This document shows, one piece after another, positions 26,801-40,244 of a stretch of DNA of 64,000 bases. Position numbers and translations under genes: made by a program. Source of the stretch: Archegozetes longisetosus. Taxonomy: Eukaryota > Arthropoda > Arachnida > Sarcoptiformes > Trhypochthoniidae. How positions within the stretch are numbered: the first letter of the stretch is position 1; the number at the start of each line of letters is the position of its first letter. The stretch is taken from positions 10,361,129 through 10,425,128 of the forward strand of contig JAEMBT020000007.1 in assembly GCA_018873245.2 (NCBI GenBank), written 5' to 3'. The notes beneath the pieces were generated by a model that was not told where the DNA came from, did no database searches, and saw only the letters and a program-made list of their open reading frames with translations.

Positions 26801-27519
26801 TTCTCGTCAATTCAGGCAAACAATTGAGAGTAAAACATGTTCGAAAAGAAATTAATGTATATATACATATATCAAATAAAATGAAAGTTGAGATCGAGAA
26901 TTGAGCAAAATTTCGGATAAAGTTTGCATTAGAATCGAAATCACCAATAACGTAGTCTTAAAACTTGAAACTCAAATGGTTTCGGTTATAAAGTCAAAAG
27001 AAAAGGAAAATTTCAATTAATTATATTTACCTTTAATGGAAATTGTTTCCAGTTTTCCTTGATTTTTAAATACTTTTTCTCGAAAGAATAGTTCCAATAA
27101 GTCTTGTATTGAGGTTTAAACTCAAGTTCGTGAAATTGATCAATAGTATTGATATCAATCGATTGATTTGAAACTATTTTATTGCAAATTAATTCGTTAT
27201 TATTATCATTACTATTATATTCACTCCAAGGAAACGTAAATATGGTATTCTTTTCTTTATGCCTTCTACTCTCATCAATATCTTGATCTAATTTTGGTGA
27301 TAAGTCACCGTTGGCTTCAATAACAGAGTCTTTATTATCAGAACTTTTTCCCAAGCGATCATTATTATTATTATTATTATTATTGGAAACAATCAAATCA
27401 GAGAACTTGAATTCATTAGAAGTATAAACGCCTGAGTAGAAGATAATTATTATTATTATAATAGGTATGAACAATACTAAAAATAGTCGAAATCTCGTCT
27501 TCTTTGCCAATCGAATCAT
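20844..27519 (-). CDS. Golgi alpha-mannosidase II (GH38), 4 exons
   Basis: Golgi type II membrane glycosidase of N-glycan maturation; the family trims two mannoses from GlcNAcMan5GlcNAc2 on the way to complex glycans. Exons: 27519-27031, 24037-23865, 23776-23165, 23097-20844. They sum to 3528 nt and about 1175 residues, close to the 1108-1144 of fly and human enzymes. A short basic N-terminus ([11 protein letters not shown]) precedes one transmembrane segment (about 12-30) and a low-complexity stem with a run of asparagines coded by an ATT/AAT repeat. The catalytic domain opens with [11 protein letters not shown] (about 166-176; zinc-binding His and Asp). It continues with [19 protein letters not shown] (nucleophile Asp about 289), [10 protein letters not shown] and [11 protein letters not shown]. 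The SHNDPGW form and GDDFRF mark the Golgi rather than the lysosomal class. Start ATG 27519 has the context CAACAATG. No lesion was seen. The roughly 3-kb first intron holds no other recognised gene. Confidence 0.95.
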
Positions 27520-30500
27520 TGTTGAAAAAAACCATTTATTAATTCATTTAAAACTAAAATCGATTTGTAATTCAAGATCAAAATTATTATTGAATCGAAT
27601 AAAAGTAAATAAACATCTTCTAAAACTATATCAATAGATAAGTCGATCTGAAGTCTATCCCATTTTATTTGCAATTATAAAACAGTTGTTGTCGAAGGTT
27701 TTGGTCACAAGCGAGTGAACTTTAAGGGCTTTTATTTGTGGCAATCCTTCTCATGGGCTTCAGTTCTTCATTCAATAGTTCTGCTGATGAACTATAAGAT
27801 CAGTTGAACTAAACAGATACCATGTCAAACATGAAAATATTGACACAATTAATAATTAAAAATATAAAACGATAATTAAACGTAATTGTATTAAACAATT
27901 GAAACATATAATTGTGGTCAACACAATCAAAACATTGTTTTCATACCATTTGTTATCAAATCTAATTTACGATCAAATGAGAATTCAATTCAGAACAGAG
28001 ATTATTATTAAGTGAAGATTTATATTCGAAATGAAACACAATTCAAATATATATTAAATAATAAAATAAATATTAGATTTGATTAAAAATACGAACATAT
28101 GATTCCTTAATAGCCTATGAGTTGAAAGATTGCACGCAGTTCACTACCATTTGAATCGTTAGTAATACAGCGAATCAACTGTTTATCTCTACACTTATGG
28201 CCTTTTCACGCATTCAAGTGGGAGTCAAGCTTCAAATACAGGTAATTCTAGTTATAAAACCCCATATTTATCAACGCTTTTCAAAGGCGCTTAGAGCAAA
28301 ACTATCCTTCTCCTTCGGCAAACTTTTTTGCTTCGCTATTAATCATATAATATTTCAATTAATTTTTATTATCGGTTATAGAAATTAAATTTTGATTTCA
28401 AAAGTGTGTCTCAATTAGTTTGAATATTAAACTAAACCCTAATCGTTATTAAATCCTAAGGTTTAAATAACAGGTGTTCTAAGCAAAAGTATTTTCTGAT
28501 TGACTTATGATATCCTGTAGTCAGGTATCTCTGACAAACCTTAAACATTGAAGCTTTAAAAAATAACTATTAGTTTGTGGCACTCGAATCATAAAACAAT
28601 AAAAAGAACATGTAATAAAGATCTAACACTTCCAAAAATGGTTTTACTTGTGCATAAACTTACGTTTAGTCTTATTCGTACTCAACAAAGGTTTTATTTA
28701 TTAAAAGAGATTGAGTTATCTGAAAAAGATTTGAAGGCTAACGTGACCATTTGCAGATTGTGTCTAATTATATGATAGTGCTTGATTTGTGTAGTTTATT
28801 GTTTACATAACCTAAATAGATTTGGTTCACATTAGCATTTCTATCAATAGATTTGCGATCAAATTACTATACAGATTGTGCAGTTCTGGCTGCCTTAATT
28901 TATGATTCAGATGCACAAATAATACTCAAGCCAAGACACAAGTTATGAATAATAACATAATGGCTTCAGGTTAAACCTCTAAACAATGTCTCTAAGTGTT
29001 TTTTGTTGAGAACAATGTTTGGTAGACTTTCCAAGCGATAACTCGAAGACAAAAACTATATTGAATTTACTTTACACTAAACTAGTCACGAATAGCCACA
29101 ATAGTGACCCCAACACAAGCCTCAAAGGCCACATAACATAACAATATGAACTTGAAGTTTATTTTCAGATCCACTGATAACGAAATATTTCTATTACTAA
29201 TAGTTAGCTAAGACTTAATGCTTTATTTTATTCCTATTGCAAGAGTAATTTTATTAACTAATGTAAATATGATTATTTACTTAACTTTTCAAAAGAACAG
29301 AGTGCGATATCTTACGTAAATATTTTATTTGATTTCAAAAGTACAACACTTTGGCTGATAATCAGGAAAAAGATTCACAGGTAATAATTTGTTTCCGCGT
29401 GCTCTCAAATTATTTTCAGGTGTGTTTAAATATTTTGGTAGCATTTTAGATATCAAATAAATCATTAATGATTACATAGGAGTGACATACTCTGTATCAT
29501 ATCTATCAAGTTCACACTAATTAGGAAAATAACTTATGCTCTGAATTTGCAGACGCTTCAAATATTTCTGTTTCTTATTCTCAGCATCAGTTCAGTTCAG
29601 TTCAGACTAAATATTATGACATAAAATTGATTAGAGTGACACCAATTGAAAGATTTGGTGATTTCAGGGTTTGGTATTCAAAATAAATAAAAAAGAATAA
29701 AATTCAAATAAATATAAGATGAGTTCATACATTAGCATAATTTCAAAGTCATCTGAACATAAAGTTTAATAGATGCAAAACAGGCTCAAATAAGGCTTTT
29801 TTGGTTGAAAGCAGTGGCTCTGACTAATTATCTACACACCTGCTTCACACGATAATTATGACTTTTATCACAAGTTTTTTCGAGTCAAAGTTTACATTGA
29901 ACGCATCAAAAATTTTCCCACAATCTGTTTTCAAATTGTAAGGAGACAGTTTTTTCGTTTATAATGTCGTTAAAGCTAGGTTTTGCTTATATTGAGCTTT
30001 CCCAACACAATTCAAGATTAACTTATGAAAAGATTTTATGAAAAGATTTTATGCAATTATTTTTGGTTCACATATTATTCAAAAGTTGCGAAAGGTTGTA
30101 ATCAAAATGTTTGCACTGCTAGTAAGTTAGTAGAAATGATTTTGATCCCATGCTTGAAAAAGTGAAACACCAAAAACTCTGTTTCCACGACTAAGATCTG
30201 ATATGAGGTGTAACTATGAGAATATTTAGTGGAGGAAATGCCAATTTTTCAGATTATAAATTTATTTTGCATGAAATAAGATTTCTTAGTCATTACATTT
30301 TTTCTTTACTGCCAGAATGTTTGCCAGAAAATTGCCACAAAAATCATTAGCAATCACAAACAAAAGAAGCCAAAATGATTAATTCGTTTTTTAATCAATT
30401 TACTGTCAAAGTTGAACAAAAAATTGGGAACATCAAAGTTGGGACAAATCGTTGACCCAATGGCCTAACAAATCATTTTATAAAATGTCATTCAACTGAT

Positions 30501-32914
30501 CGTTACTTTTTATTATAGAATTCAATTTGAAAAAAGGCAAAACATCAAAATAAAAAAAGTGTAACAATTTTAAACTTTTTATTCGAACTGATGATTGTAA
30601 CAAATTAAATGAAAAACTTTTAATAATTTCAAAAGTATATTACAATGTTTCATACATGAATGACAATCGAATGGGAAACGGCTCTGTTATAGCAATCAGT
30701 TCTACATTTGATGCATAACTAAAATTCGTTTTCAATTACAGATACTATTGAGTGGTCTTTTTAATTAGATTTATTGAATATTTAATTGTGAACACGCATA
30801 AAACTGAATGTTTAATCACAAGGACTTGCATTCAATTATTTGGTATATGGTTGATGAGAATCTTCTTGGACTGAATCGTGATAATATTGACTCAAGATGT
30901 GATCGGATTATACGGTCCGTCTAAAATTAAACTATACTGAGTTAAGGCAGTTAAGCTATATATATGATATAGCTTAGATATATATATTTGATACTTTAAT
31001 CATAAATAAAATGAATTACTCAAATGCTGAAAACTTAATTTATCTAATTGACTTTTATTAAACTAATGTTAATTTGTGAAAACAGTATTTGGAAATGGAA
31101 ACTAAATTGTCTGGCAACATATGCTCAAAAAGTGTTATATTGAGAAGACTACAGCACTACACTTGCTTAATTAATGAGCAATATTGAACAAAAATTATGC
31201 TTAACGTTTCAGTTGGTTCATTTCTGGCCATCCGTACAACAGATATACTATTAACTACAATGATAGTTATGATAGAATAAACAGATTAACTAATAGGTAT
31301 TTTATTGAAAAAATAATACTCGTATAAATAAAACTTTAACTCTGAAAGTATTCCTACGAAATTGATTGAATGAGGAAACTGAGAAATCAACGGAAAATGA
31401 TGACTCAATATCCATTATGATAAAATAATCTACGTAAAATCACATTAAATTGATTGAGAAAAGCGCGAGATGGCTTTCTAGCTTCACTTATTTAAAGTAT
31501 TAATTGCCAAACATTTAAACCAAGTTTTATTAATATAACACTCGTACTATAGAGTTAAAAATTGCGTTGTGCATAGCCAACCAAATTTGAAACTTACCAA
31601 TCAGTGCTGATTTCACAAAAATTATGCTTTCATTCTCGGTTATAAACAAGAAGTTTAGCTAAATTTTTTTTCATTCAATTTATTATAAATTAAATCGAAT
31701 ACATGGAACAAAATTGATCGCGAATATAATTATACAAAATATGAACAGAATATTATTGCATTAAATCAATGAATCGTGAATGTGTTACAAAAAGTAGATC
31801 CTACTAAATAAAACAATGGTTTTGTTTTACAAAAATTTGATTTGTTGCAAAAACTTCTCGACACAATCTAGTAAATCTAAGTCATTTTGGTCGAGTGTCA
31901 TTTTTTTGTTCAATTTGGTTAGTGCCATGCTTCAAATCTCCTTTATTGGCATAGGATTCGAACCTGAAATCAAATTTTAAAACTAATTATGATATCAAGA
32001 TTAAAATGGAAGCTTTGAAATCTTATTTAAAGATACGTTGACCTTATGCTAAATAAGGGGTACGCAAAATAATGGCACTGGATTTCATGTTTAATAAAAC
32101 TTTTAACTCTTGCTCTAAAAAACATTGTTAGTGAAAAAAATATAGATTATATCTCTAGCAGTATATTCACATGTTTTTGTTATATGACACTTCGCTCTAA
32201 TAATGGACACATTAAATCAAACACTAAATTGGTTGACAACTCCTATATGAAACACAAACATCCGCTTTCAATCCACCGAATGTACTTCAACTTCTAAGAA
32301 TTGAATGTTGTCGGGCATACTTGAAAAACAAAGTTTACGCAAATAATTGAATAGCAAAGACGACGGCAGTTCTCATCAAAAAGATAAAAAAACATAACTA
32401 AGAAAATTTACTCGAAGTTACTACTAGGCACTATTATTTAAGACAAAAACTACAATTCTTAGGGTAGTGGACAAAGACCTGCTATCTGTAATCAATTAAA
32501 TTTAAAATGTTAGATAATGTTTATACTTTTGATGTACCAATTTTGACATGAGCAGCACTAGTAATAAAACACTTATTAAAGATGAAATTCAGTGCCATTA
32601 TTTTTGCGCACCTCCTTAGTTAGTTATCAGTAAATAAAATTAGTAATGTTTATGGGCTTTGTAGATTTTATTCATAAAAATTAATGTTTTGCTGAATTTC
32701 ACGCAATCGAGTGGCTGAATACTCTAGACTTTAATAATGCTCACAATTAATAACTAATTTTACTAAATTAATAGCTACTTTGTGATACGATAATAACATT
32801 TTAATTTCAATTTTCAAAAATCGCCACTAAAAATATTTATATCGGAATTAATTCAAGATCAGTTAGGAATTAATTTTGAAAATTTAAAGGAAAAATCAAA
32901 ACCAATGATACAAA
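27520..32914. other. Intergenic DNA upstream of mannosidase II
   Basis: AT-rich sequence without recognised coding exons or RNA genes. A tiny tandem TTCAG repeat is at 29589-29606. The first few hundred bases upstream of 27519 should include the mannosidase promoter, but no distinct element stands out. Confidence 0.4.
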
Positions 32915-33420
32915 ATGACACTTCAAGACGAAGATCAACTTTGTTTAGGCAGAAGAGATATTCCGCTTATCAGATGGACTGTTGACAAATATTTGGATGT
33001 GGTATTCTTGGGCCATCCCATGAAAGTTATGAAAATATGTTTGAAGAATTTATGGCAAGAATATAGGTCGTACAATATAGAGTAAACGCCTCAACTCAAT
33101 CAGTTATTAAGACGCTAGTAGGGAGCCTTCACTATTGAAGAAACTACAGAATTGAAGGATTACCATGCTTTGATTCGACCGATATTTTCCGAACCCTTGT
33201 TCAACAAATGGTAACAAAAGGCAAAACATTTTTTTAGTCTAGAAGGGATAGGTTTGGTCTCAGTAGTAGAGACTTAGCCGGGTTTTTAAAGAAATAATGG
33301 ATTAAGAGAAAAAGCTATCAATTTATTATCAGAACATTCGGTATGAGAGGTGATGGAGAGCGAGATCACTGTATTTGAGGATTAGCTGTTATATGTTGGG
33401 GATACCGACACAAATACAAT
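32915..33420 (+). pseudogene. Probable cytochrome P450 fragment, decayed
   Basis: Pieces in all three plus-strand frames, read in order, resemble the N-terminal third of a CYP2-like P450. They are RRDIPLIRW and LGHPMKVM (like the proline-rich start and LG-P-K region), then IYVVQ-like and VTKGKTFF or FSLEGIGLVS pieces, then FIIRTFGMRGDGE, which recalls the LRDFGMG region before the C-helix. Several stops and frame changes separate them, and the heme-binding cysteine region is absent. If correct, this is a dead partial copy. The resemblance is by eye and each piece is short; a chance match in AT-rich DNA is possible. Confidence 0.4.
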
Positions 33421-34134
33421 CTCGTGCTCTCCATTTGCCCTATCGTTTGGATTACCATTCAACTAAAGTCGTACAATTCAATATTTGGTTCTTTGGTTTT
33501 CTTGGTGGTCTTTAACTATAGTTTGCTATCAATTAAAGATAATCAAATAAAATATCTGAAAGTTCTAAGTTTTCTACTCTTACTTATAATAGAACAAAAA
33601 TTAAGAAAACTTGTCATTAACTAGTGATGAATAATAAAATATGCGGAAAATAAGTTTAATATGATAACTAGATATCATAAAGCTTGAAATCTTTAATCAT
33701 ACGAAGGAATACGGTACTTAATTTTAGCTTAAATTCGAGTGTCTTTTACAAAAGTTAAGGTTAGATCAAAATTTGAAGTCAATTGCAAATATTAAGAATT
33801 GGGATTAAGATTTAGCTTTCGATAAATATTGATTGTATAGCAATCATTTTGGGATCAAAAGGTAAACATTCTTTTGGAAATCAATTGACATTTCAGTCAC
33901 GAATCAACACTAGTTCGTAAAATTTAATCAACAATAAACTTTAGTGAATAAATATATTTTTTCTATTAAGCCAAACTGCAAGCTGAATTAATCAAATAGT
34001 CATATTTTTGTGATTTAATCATAAGTAATTAATAATTACCTATGACTTAAGATTCTAAAATGAAGACCGAGTCAAATTTTTATTAGTGAAAGTCTAAGAA
34101 ATTTTCTGAATTAAGAAATTATTGTGAAGAAGTT

Positions 34135-34705
34135 ACTACCCTATTTCCCGGCCTATAAGACGCACTCGTAGATAAGTTGCAGCAAAAATACATTATTTCA
34201 ACTTTTGATTCGACATATACCCTATTCTCGCGACTATAGACACGGGTAATATTAGAACTTTAATTTCTGAAAACTATAGTTATGCTGGTGGTACATAGGT
34301 ACGGGTTATACATAAAATTAAAAACGGATGTATTTATAATATATTTTATAAACAAATGTTAACTACATTAGTAAAGTTAAAAGTTATGTACAATAAGTGC
34401 GGGCAATACATGAGGCGCGGGCTATTACATACAAGTTCTTTCAAAAAGCCTAATTTCTGAAAGTTATAGTTATGCGGACTGTACGTGGGGTGCGGGCTAT
34501 AGTCACGAAAATAGGGTAATTGGCACCAACTTATAAGTTGTACATAAGAACAATGGTCATTATTTGAAGGGTTTGACGAGATTGAATAATTTTGTAGAAA
34601 AAATGTTCAACTTTGTATTTGTTCTTCACGTATAAGAGGCTCCTAACTTTTCAGTAAAACTTACTTTTTTATTCTTAAAGATGCGTCTTATCTGCCGTAA
34701 AATAA
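34135..34705. repeat. Nested MITE-like inverted repeats
   Basis: An inner pair of inverted repeats starts TACCCTATTCTCGCGACTA at about 34216 and is mirrored at about 34490-34520 by TACCCTATTTTCGTGACTA read on the other strand. TA dinucleotides lie at both outer edges, as expected for Tc1/mariner-type MITEs. An outer, weaker pair (CTATTTCCCGGCCTATAAGACGCA at about 34141, shown here only in part, and a mirrored ATAAGACGCATC near 34675-34700) suggests one element inserted in another. No coding potential was found. Confidence 0.45.
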
Positions 34706-35583
34706 GTATTTTTGGTGCAGTAATTGAAATATATGTGGTCTAAGAGCCAAAATGATCCAAACTTTGAAGTTTGTTTAGTTGAAAACTTGAAAAATTGTAC
34801 AGTATGGCAACGTTTCAAATTTTCAATTCATGATTCAGCTTAAAATGAGGTCAGGTTTTTTTTGTCACACCTCAATGTGAATCAAATTCATAAATCACTA
34901 TTCTTTGTGTAATTTTGGGCTTTAGAGAAATTTTTCCGCAATCCTAAATGACGACAATGTCTATACATTTGAATTTTTGTCGTCACGGTTTGATTATTTT
35001 GGCTTAACCTTTGAATTTTAGCTACAATACAATAAGAAAATTATCTCATAAAGCGTATTAACTTGATCTGGAAGATAAGGGAAAGTCACTTTCTATTTGT
35101 TTGACTAAATTAGATGACTGAATAAAAAAAGAAATGAACTTGATTTTAGGGCAGAAAGCTAATATATCTCTCCTAAACATGATAAAAACTAAACATTTTC
35201 AGCAACTCATGAACCGGTATCGCTCTTCGAAGGGAGTGCTCGCTTTGGCTTAGTTTATGTTTGAATGACTTGCAGTTCAAAAGTAAATCCAACTCAAAAC
35301 TACCCCAGATTTGAACTTATTATGGGTCTTTCTTTTGAAAGGCCCAAATGTCCTTTCCATCAAATAAGATGATTAATTTTTCTGTATTTCTTTGCGTTTG
35401 GAACAGTGACTCAGTAAAAAGCTTTCTTGAATAGAATCATCGACTGAACAATAGCATTGTTTTCACTAACTTGTAAAGCACATTCAATTGTAGCACAACT
35501 TCTCAATTGTATGAAACATATAATATAATTATAAATATCGTAAACGGACCGCATTGCGTTCATTTACTGTTTATTTAAAGTCT

Positions 35584-35589
35584 TTTATT
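35584..35589 (-). terminator. Candidate poly(A) signal of SMG8
   Basis: AATAAA on the minus strand about 125 nt after the SMG8 stop; a second copy is at 35570-35575. Position supports use as a poly(A) signal. Confidence 0.45.
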
Positions 35590-35714
35590 GGATTAATTAA
35601 AAACACATTACCAAAAGTATACTTTTACTCTGAATCGAACGGTGAATCCAGGCATTTTATGAGCTGATTGAATCGAAATTCCAAGTGAATGAGATATTAT
35701 TTGATGTGATAGAA

Positions 35715-38700
35715 TCAGTTGAGTTTGGGTTTAGAAATATAGTCAGCAATGCCATAGGTCCCTTTCAAAAGACGACTTGATTCAAGAGGTAATTGATCTT
35801 TAGGTATACGATAAGGGCCATGATCGCCTTCATATATCATGGGTAGCCTCAAAACCCAATATGCAGATTGTGATAATCTTACAGGTTCTGAATTGCCAGG
35901 ATAGAAAATGGGACACGGCATTGGCGCCGGTTGGACTCTCGGATTCAGTGTCACATGAACCGGGGCTTTAGGTGTTACCACATGAATTCGCATCAATTGA
36001 GCCAAAATGTTCGGCTTTCCCTGTCGGCTATCAATTGTAATCAAGAGAAACTCTATATTAGATCACCGTTTATTGCTTAAAACTTAATTTTTATTCTTCA
36101 AGTTTGACTTACTTGCAAACACATGGGAAATATAGAGGCATATCGTTGCTAGCGATGCGGTTAGCAGACTCTTTAACAATGCCCATATTTGCTTTCAATA
36201 CGGAATCAGGTCCAGAACATATAAATCTGTGTCCGCGATGACACTCGTACTCAACTCCTATGAAAATCTTGACTGTAAATTGTGTTCCATCTGTAAAGTT
36301 CAATAGAAAACACTTAAAGTGTAATGTATTGTTAACTTTTAATATTGGAGATGACGCTCACTGATCACATTTTAGAATTCTTGTTGGAGACCAATGAATA
36401 GAAAGACCTAAACTTACTGAGACATACAGTAATTATTATGAATTGTAATTAGCATGTGTCTGCTTTACTTCTGTGTCAATTAGGACAGATCCGTTGAGAT
36501 GCAACAATGTTTGATATTAAACTTTATTCATCATTACCTAACTTTAACTATGAGCACGATTTTGAGCGTCATTCGCAACAACATCAGGCAAAACCAGCTA
36601 AAGACAAAATCTATACCTTTAAAAGTTTTCTTGTTTTTGATTCCTGGCGGTCTTTTTCCCTCCCAAAGTGGAGGCAAATGTCCCGAATGTTCCAATTTGA
36701 CGGTTACATCCCACGGTAACAGAAAATTGGCACCACTTATGAAACCAGGCTGCTCTTGAAGACCAATATTGTGAGAATAGAGACTTGACGGACCTAAACA
36801 CACGAGTGACCACGAGCTGTATTTTGGCAAAAGTCCTGATGGACTCATGGTGTGCAACATTCCAGGCAGGTATTCAGTAGTAGATGATTGATGATTGAAT
36901 GCCACCAAATACGGGCTGTCGCTTTGACGAATGACTAATTGAATGTCATTTTCTCTCTCAGTCTCATCCCCAGCTGCATATTCACTCTCATCGCTGCCAC
37001 TCGTTGAATTTTCATTACCCTCTTCTACCAATTGCTTAACTAACTGTTCCGATCGTTCAACTTGAGGATCTGTTTTTGATTCATCAGATGCTTCAGCAGC
37101 AATAGGAGTGTCGTCTTCTTTGGTCGCTTTATTTAATTCATTCAATAATAAATCCGTATTGACATCAGCGCTGACTTGTTGTGACAAATTAGTGAAAGAG
37201 GCGACACCCGCATCTGGCTGTGACTCAAACGGAATATCTCCAGGAGTTAAAGATGTATCGAAAAGAGAATTTGTTGTTTTTGAATTTATAGGACTTCGGG
37301 GAATAGGAACTGTTATGGCAGGCTGTATGTTGTCAGTACTTGGCTCGAAAACGGGAAATACGATCCTTTCTAAGTGACCACAACTGCACTTATTTTTCAT
37401 CATCGCATAGAAGTCATGATTTGCGGCTTTCACTGTAAACGGATCCTCTCTATTGCCTTGTCTCCGACCACAATCACACGCAGATGTTATTTTGGAGGCA
37501 CTTACGTGTCTCATAGAAGGCAATGTCTGTTCCGATTCATTGTCAGAATCATTACTGTCATCGCTATCGTCTTCAGATTTAAGTCTATGAATAGGATTAA
37601 TGCAGTGATTTCCAGTTAGGCTCAAAACCTCACACATTTGTCGCCCGTTTTGCCAATAGTTATCGCATTCGACTTTCAATCGCTGTCCGTAATCATATAG
37701 AGCCGGACCTCGAGCTTGAAGCGTGAAATGCTGTAAAGCGTGCGCTAGTTTTCTTTCATGAAAATCTCTTGTGTAATGTGGAGGTAAACTGTCCTGATAT
37801 ATGCTCATCGCGATCGGCAACACTTTGGCACAACGAGCCTCTGAAAATCGAGTGTCAACATCTAGTGATGCATGCAATGAATTCAGTATTGCTTTCAGAC
37901 TACTATTCTCGATATTCGTTGCGAAAAGTATCTCTTTCAGTTTGAGCGCAACTTGAAAGAACTCTTTGACTGTCGGCAACTCGAAGATTGGGGGTGCGGC
38001 ATGTCTTCCTATGTTATCATCAAAACCTTTCGAGAGAGCGATTCCAATATGAGTCCATAAAAATGAATAAAAAGAATGCGAATCGCTTTTGTCTTCCTCT
38101 TCACTGTCGTTATTGCTTTTTTCCTCAATGTTACAATATTTGATAAGTCTTTCTAATAGATATTGACTCGAATCACGAATAGTCGGATCCTTAGTTGATA
38201 TATAAACAAAGTCGTTATGTGTCGAAACTGCAAAAAGTGAGTTCGCGCTTATGTTTGTAATAACTCTGCTTTTACGTAATATTCTATAGATCTGGTCTTC
38301 AAGTTGTCGTTCACAATCTGCCAGATTCTCTTTTTTGATGAACTGATTTTGGCCATAAGATTCAAACACAAATAGAGCTCTTGGAGAACAAGGACGACCA
38401 GATTGCGTCCAGTCACTCGGAAGTGTTGAGAATGATTGTAACATTTCGGTTATTATTGGCTGTAATTTCTGTCGCGTCGAATCAAGTATTCGAAACATAT
38501 TTATGTAACTCAGGTCGAAGTGTGGCGAAGGGTTCACTATGACTACGATATGACTTAAATGAAACAATAACAGCATTGCTTTACATAAATTCGTCTGTAA
38601 GTCAGGCCACACTTGAAGAAAGCCCTAAATTAATGATTAGTAGTTTTGAAAATTTCATTTAAGGAGTCAACTTCTTTTCTATACTTTTTCGTGCAATTCT

Positions 38701-39213
38701 TTCTCCATATTTTTGCAGATCTGAGTCATGGCCAACGAATCAAGAATTGAATTCAAGTGAAGATATATTACATTATTTCTCACGTCATGATAACCATCGA
38801 TTTGGCAGTTCTTTAAATACAATACAAAGATATTAATTGAATTAACAAATCAATTGTTATAAGAGACAAACCGTATTATCGAAGAGAGTCTTCAATTGGC
38901 AAAATAGTCCGCGAAACACATTTTTTCCGATGGAGTCATCAATAAGAGATGCCTTACAGTTGTTGGCATCAAACGATGATTTGCCGATTATTGAGACAAT
39001 ACAGACTTTCTGTTTACGGACTGCGACTCGACTTCCACTCAATATTTCGATTGAATTTCTAATTATACAAAAAAGTTAATTAAAATCATGAAAATACGGA
39101 TTAACTGATCGAATGGTAACTGACTTCAAACTTTCATCATTTGGTGAAAATATTTGGAATTTATAATTGATTTCATTACTGATAACTTGTGGACCATTTC
39201 CGTGAGGAGACAT
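35715..39213 (-). CDS. SMG8: SMG8, nonsense-mediated decay factor, 6 exons
   Basis: SMG8 joins SMG9 to bind and restrain the SMG1 kinase, which phosphorylates UPF1 in nonsense-mediated mRNA decay. Exons: 39213-39125, 39058-38872, 38810-38685, 38624-36617, 36290-36113, 36027-35715. The total is 2901 nt and about 966 residues, against 991 in human. The N-terminal part is a degenerate G-domain (VCIVSIIGKSSFDANN, then HIVVIVNPSPHFD). The middle is acidic and serine-rich, as in the family. The C-terminal end carries LFVFESYGQ-, LPPLWEGKRPPGIK- and YVFIC-like conserved blocks, ending with a MIYEGDHGPY segment. All internal phases agree. The first join (39125 to 39058) was chosen because it is the only nearby GT donor in the right phase, so the first 29 residues are less certain. 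An internal CXXC-rich piece (CDCGRR, CSCGHLER) lies in the middle region. Confidence 0.92.
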
Positions 39214-39584
39214 CTTTTTACATTGATCTGCTTTTTAATTATTAGATAAATAGTTTGACCATTAATTCATTTGTTATTTTAGTTTTTGAATGACTTACAG
39301 GCAAGTATAATAGTATATCACCAGATATAAGATATATAAAATATACATAAGAGTTACTGAACCAATAATTTGAGCGCCGCCCAGGAATTAGTTTTGGAGT
39401 TATTGTTCAAACAACCAATAGATTGAGAGCAAATTATAGTTTTCATAATTAGCCAAAATTGACACAAAAACAACTTTCTCTTCAATAACTTATTTAGAAC
39501 CAAATAAAAGATCCTATCCCTGTCACTTGAATACCAATTCGTCAACGATTCTTCACTTCCTTCGCCTCCTGATTAATCTTCTAT

Positions 39585-39715
39585 CTCAAGAGGTCACGAA
39601 GTCGTTCGGCAACTCCTGTCAGACGAAGTGGACGTGATGGACACATAAGGGATGGCGGCAGGAGACTCGGGAACTCCTCCGAGTCGGTCACGTTCGCCCG
39701 ATTCTAATTGACAGT
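39585..39715. other. GC-rich island of unknown nature
   Basis: About 130 bp is strikingly GC-richer than its surroundings and contains an inverted motif (GGAACTCCTCCGAGTC region). It lies upstream of SMG8 at the point where the transposon-dense region begins. It could be a transposon terminal fragment or a promoter-associated sequence. No coding match was recognised on either strand. Confidence 0.35.
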
Positions 39716-39879
39716 ATATTTAGATAGAACTAACTCAAAACCTGATAACAAAACTACAACTTATTTAACTATCTTTCAGCTAAGTAAGAATATTGTAGAA
39801 TACAAAGGAGATATTCCCTCAAATCTCAGCAATCACTACATTGGATCTAATCAGTAGTATTACTCTTATGGATCCTTAA

Positions 39880-40105
39880 AATTATTTATACCTTTAATTT
39901 AATGTTTTGAGTCAATCTCTTGTTTATGGTTTATATCAATTTGTTTAGATAAGTACTTATTGATTAGGTAGCTTCAAATAAGTACTAATTCATTATATAT
40001 TAATTGAGCCAATACTTAAGTGATCGACAAAACAAATTACTGCTTAATATTACCTCAATTTTTATTTCTTTTGATTAAAAAAATATTTAATTTTATGGCA
40101 TCAAT
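39880..40105 (+). repeat. Dispersed direct repeat, copy A
   Basis: This segment matches 48990-49165 in the same orientation (shared strings include TTTGTTTATGGTTTATAT and AATTACTGCTTAA-like blocks, ending with an ATTTCTTTTGATTA stretch). Copy A carries an extra insert of about 55 bp. Edges are not clear; it is probably a fragment of an uncharacterised interspersed element. Confidence 0.6.
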
Positions 40106-40244
40106 TATGGTTTGAGCACTTGTTTTAAATAAATAACTATTAGCTGAACTGAACCGCTCAATATCAGCTATTAACCAAATTTTTTCCGACAAATAAGAAC
40201 TGATTTTCAAATAAAACATCCTTTTTTGGTGATTTAGATTAAAC

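Noticed and set aside
31940..31990. tRNA-like GGTTCGAATCC string on the minus strand
   Set aside because: The T-stem does not pair well and no D or anticodon arm could be found.
37108..37619. Plus-strand open frames opposite SMG8
   Set aside because: Antisense shadows of the large SMG8 exon.
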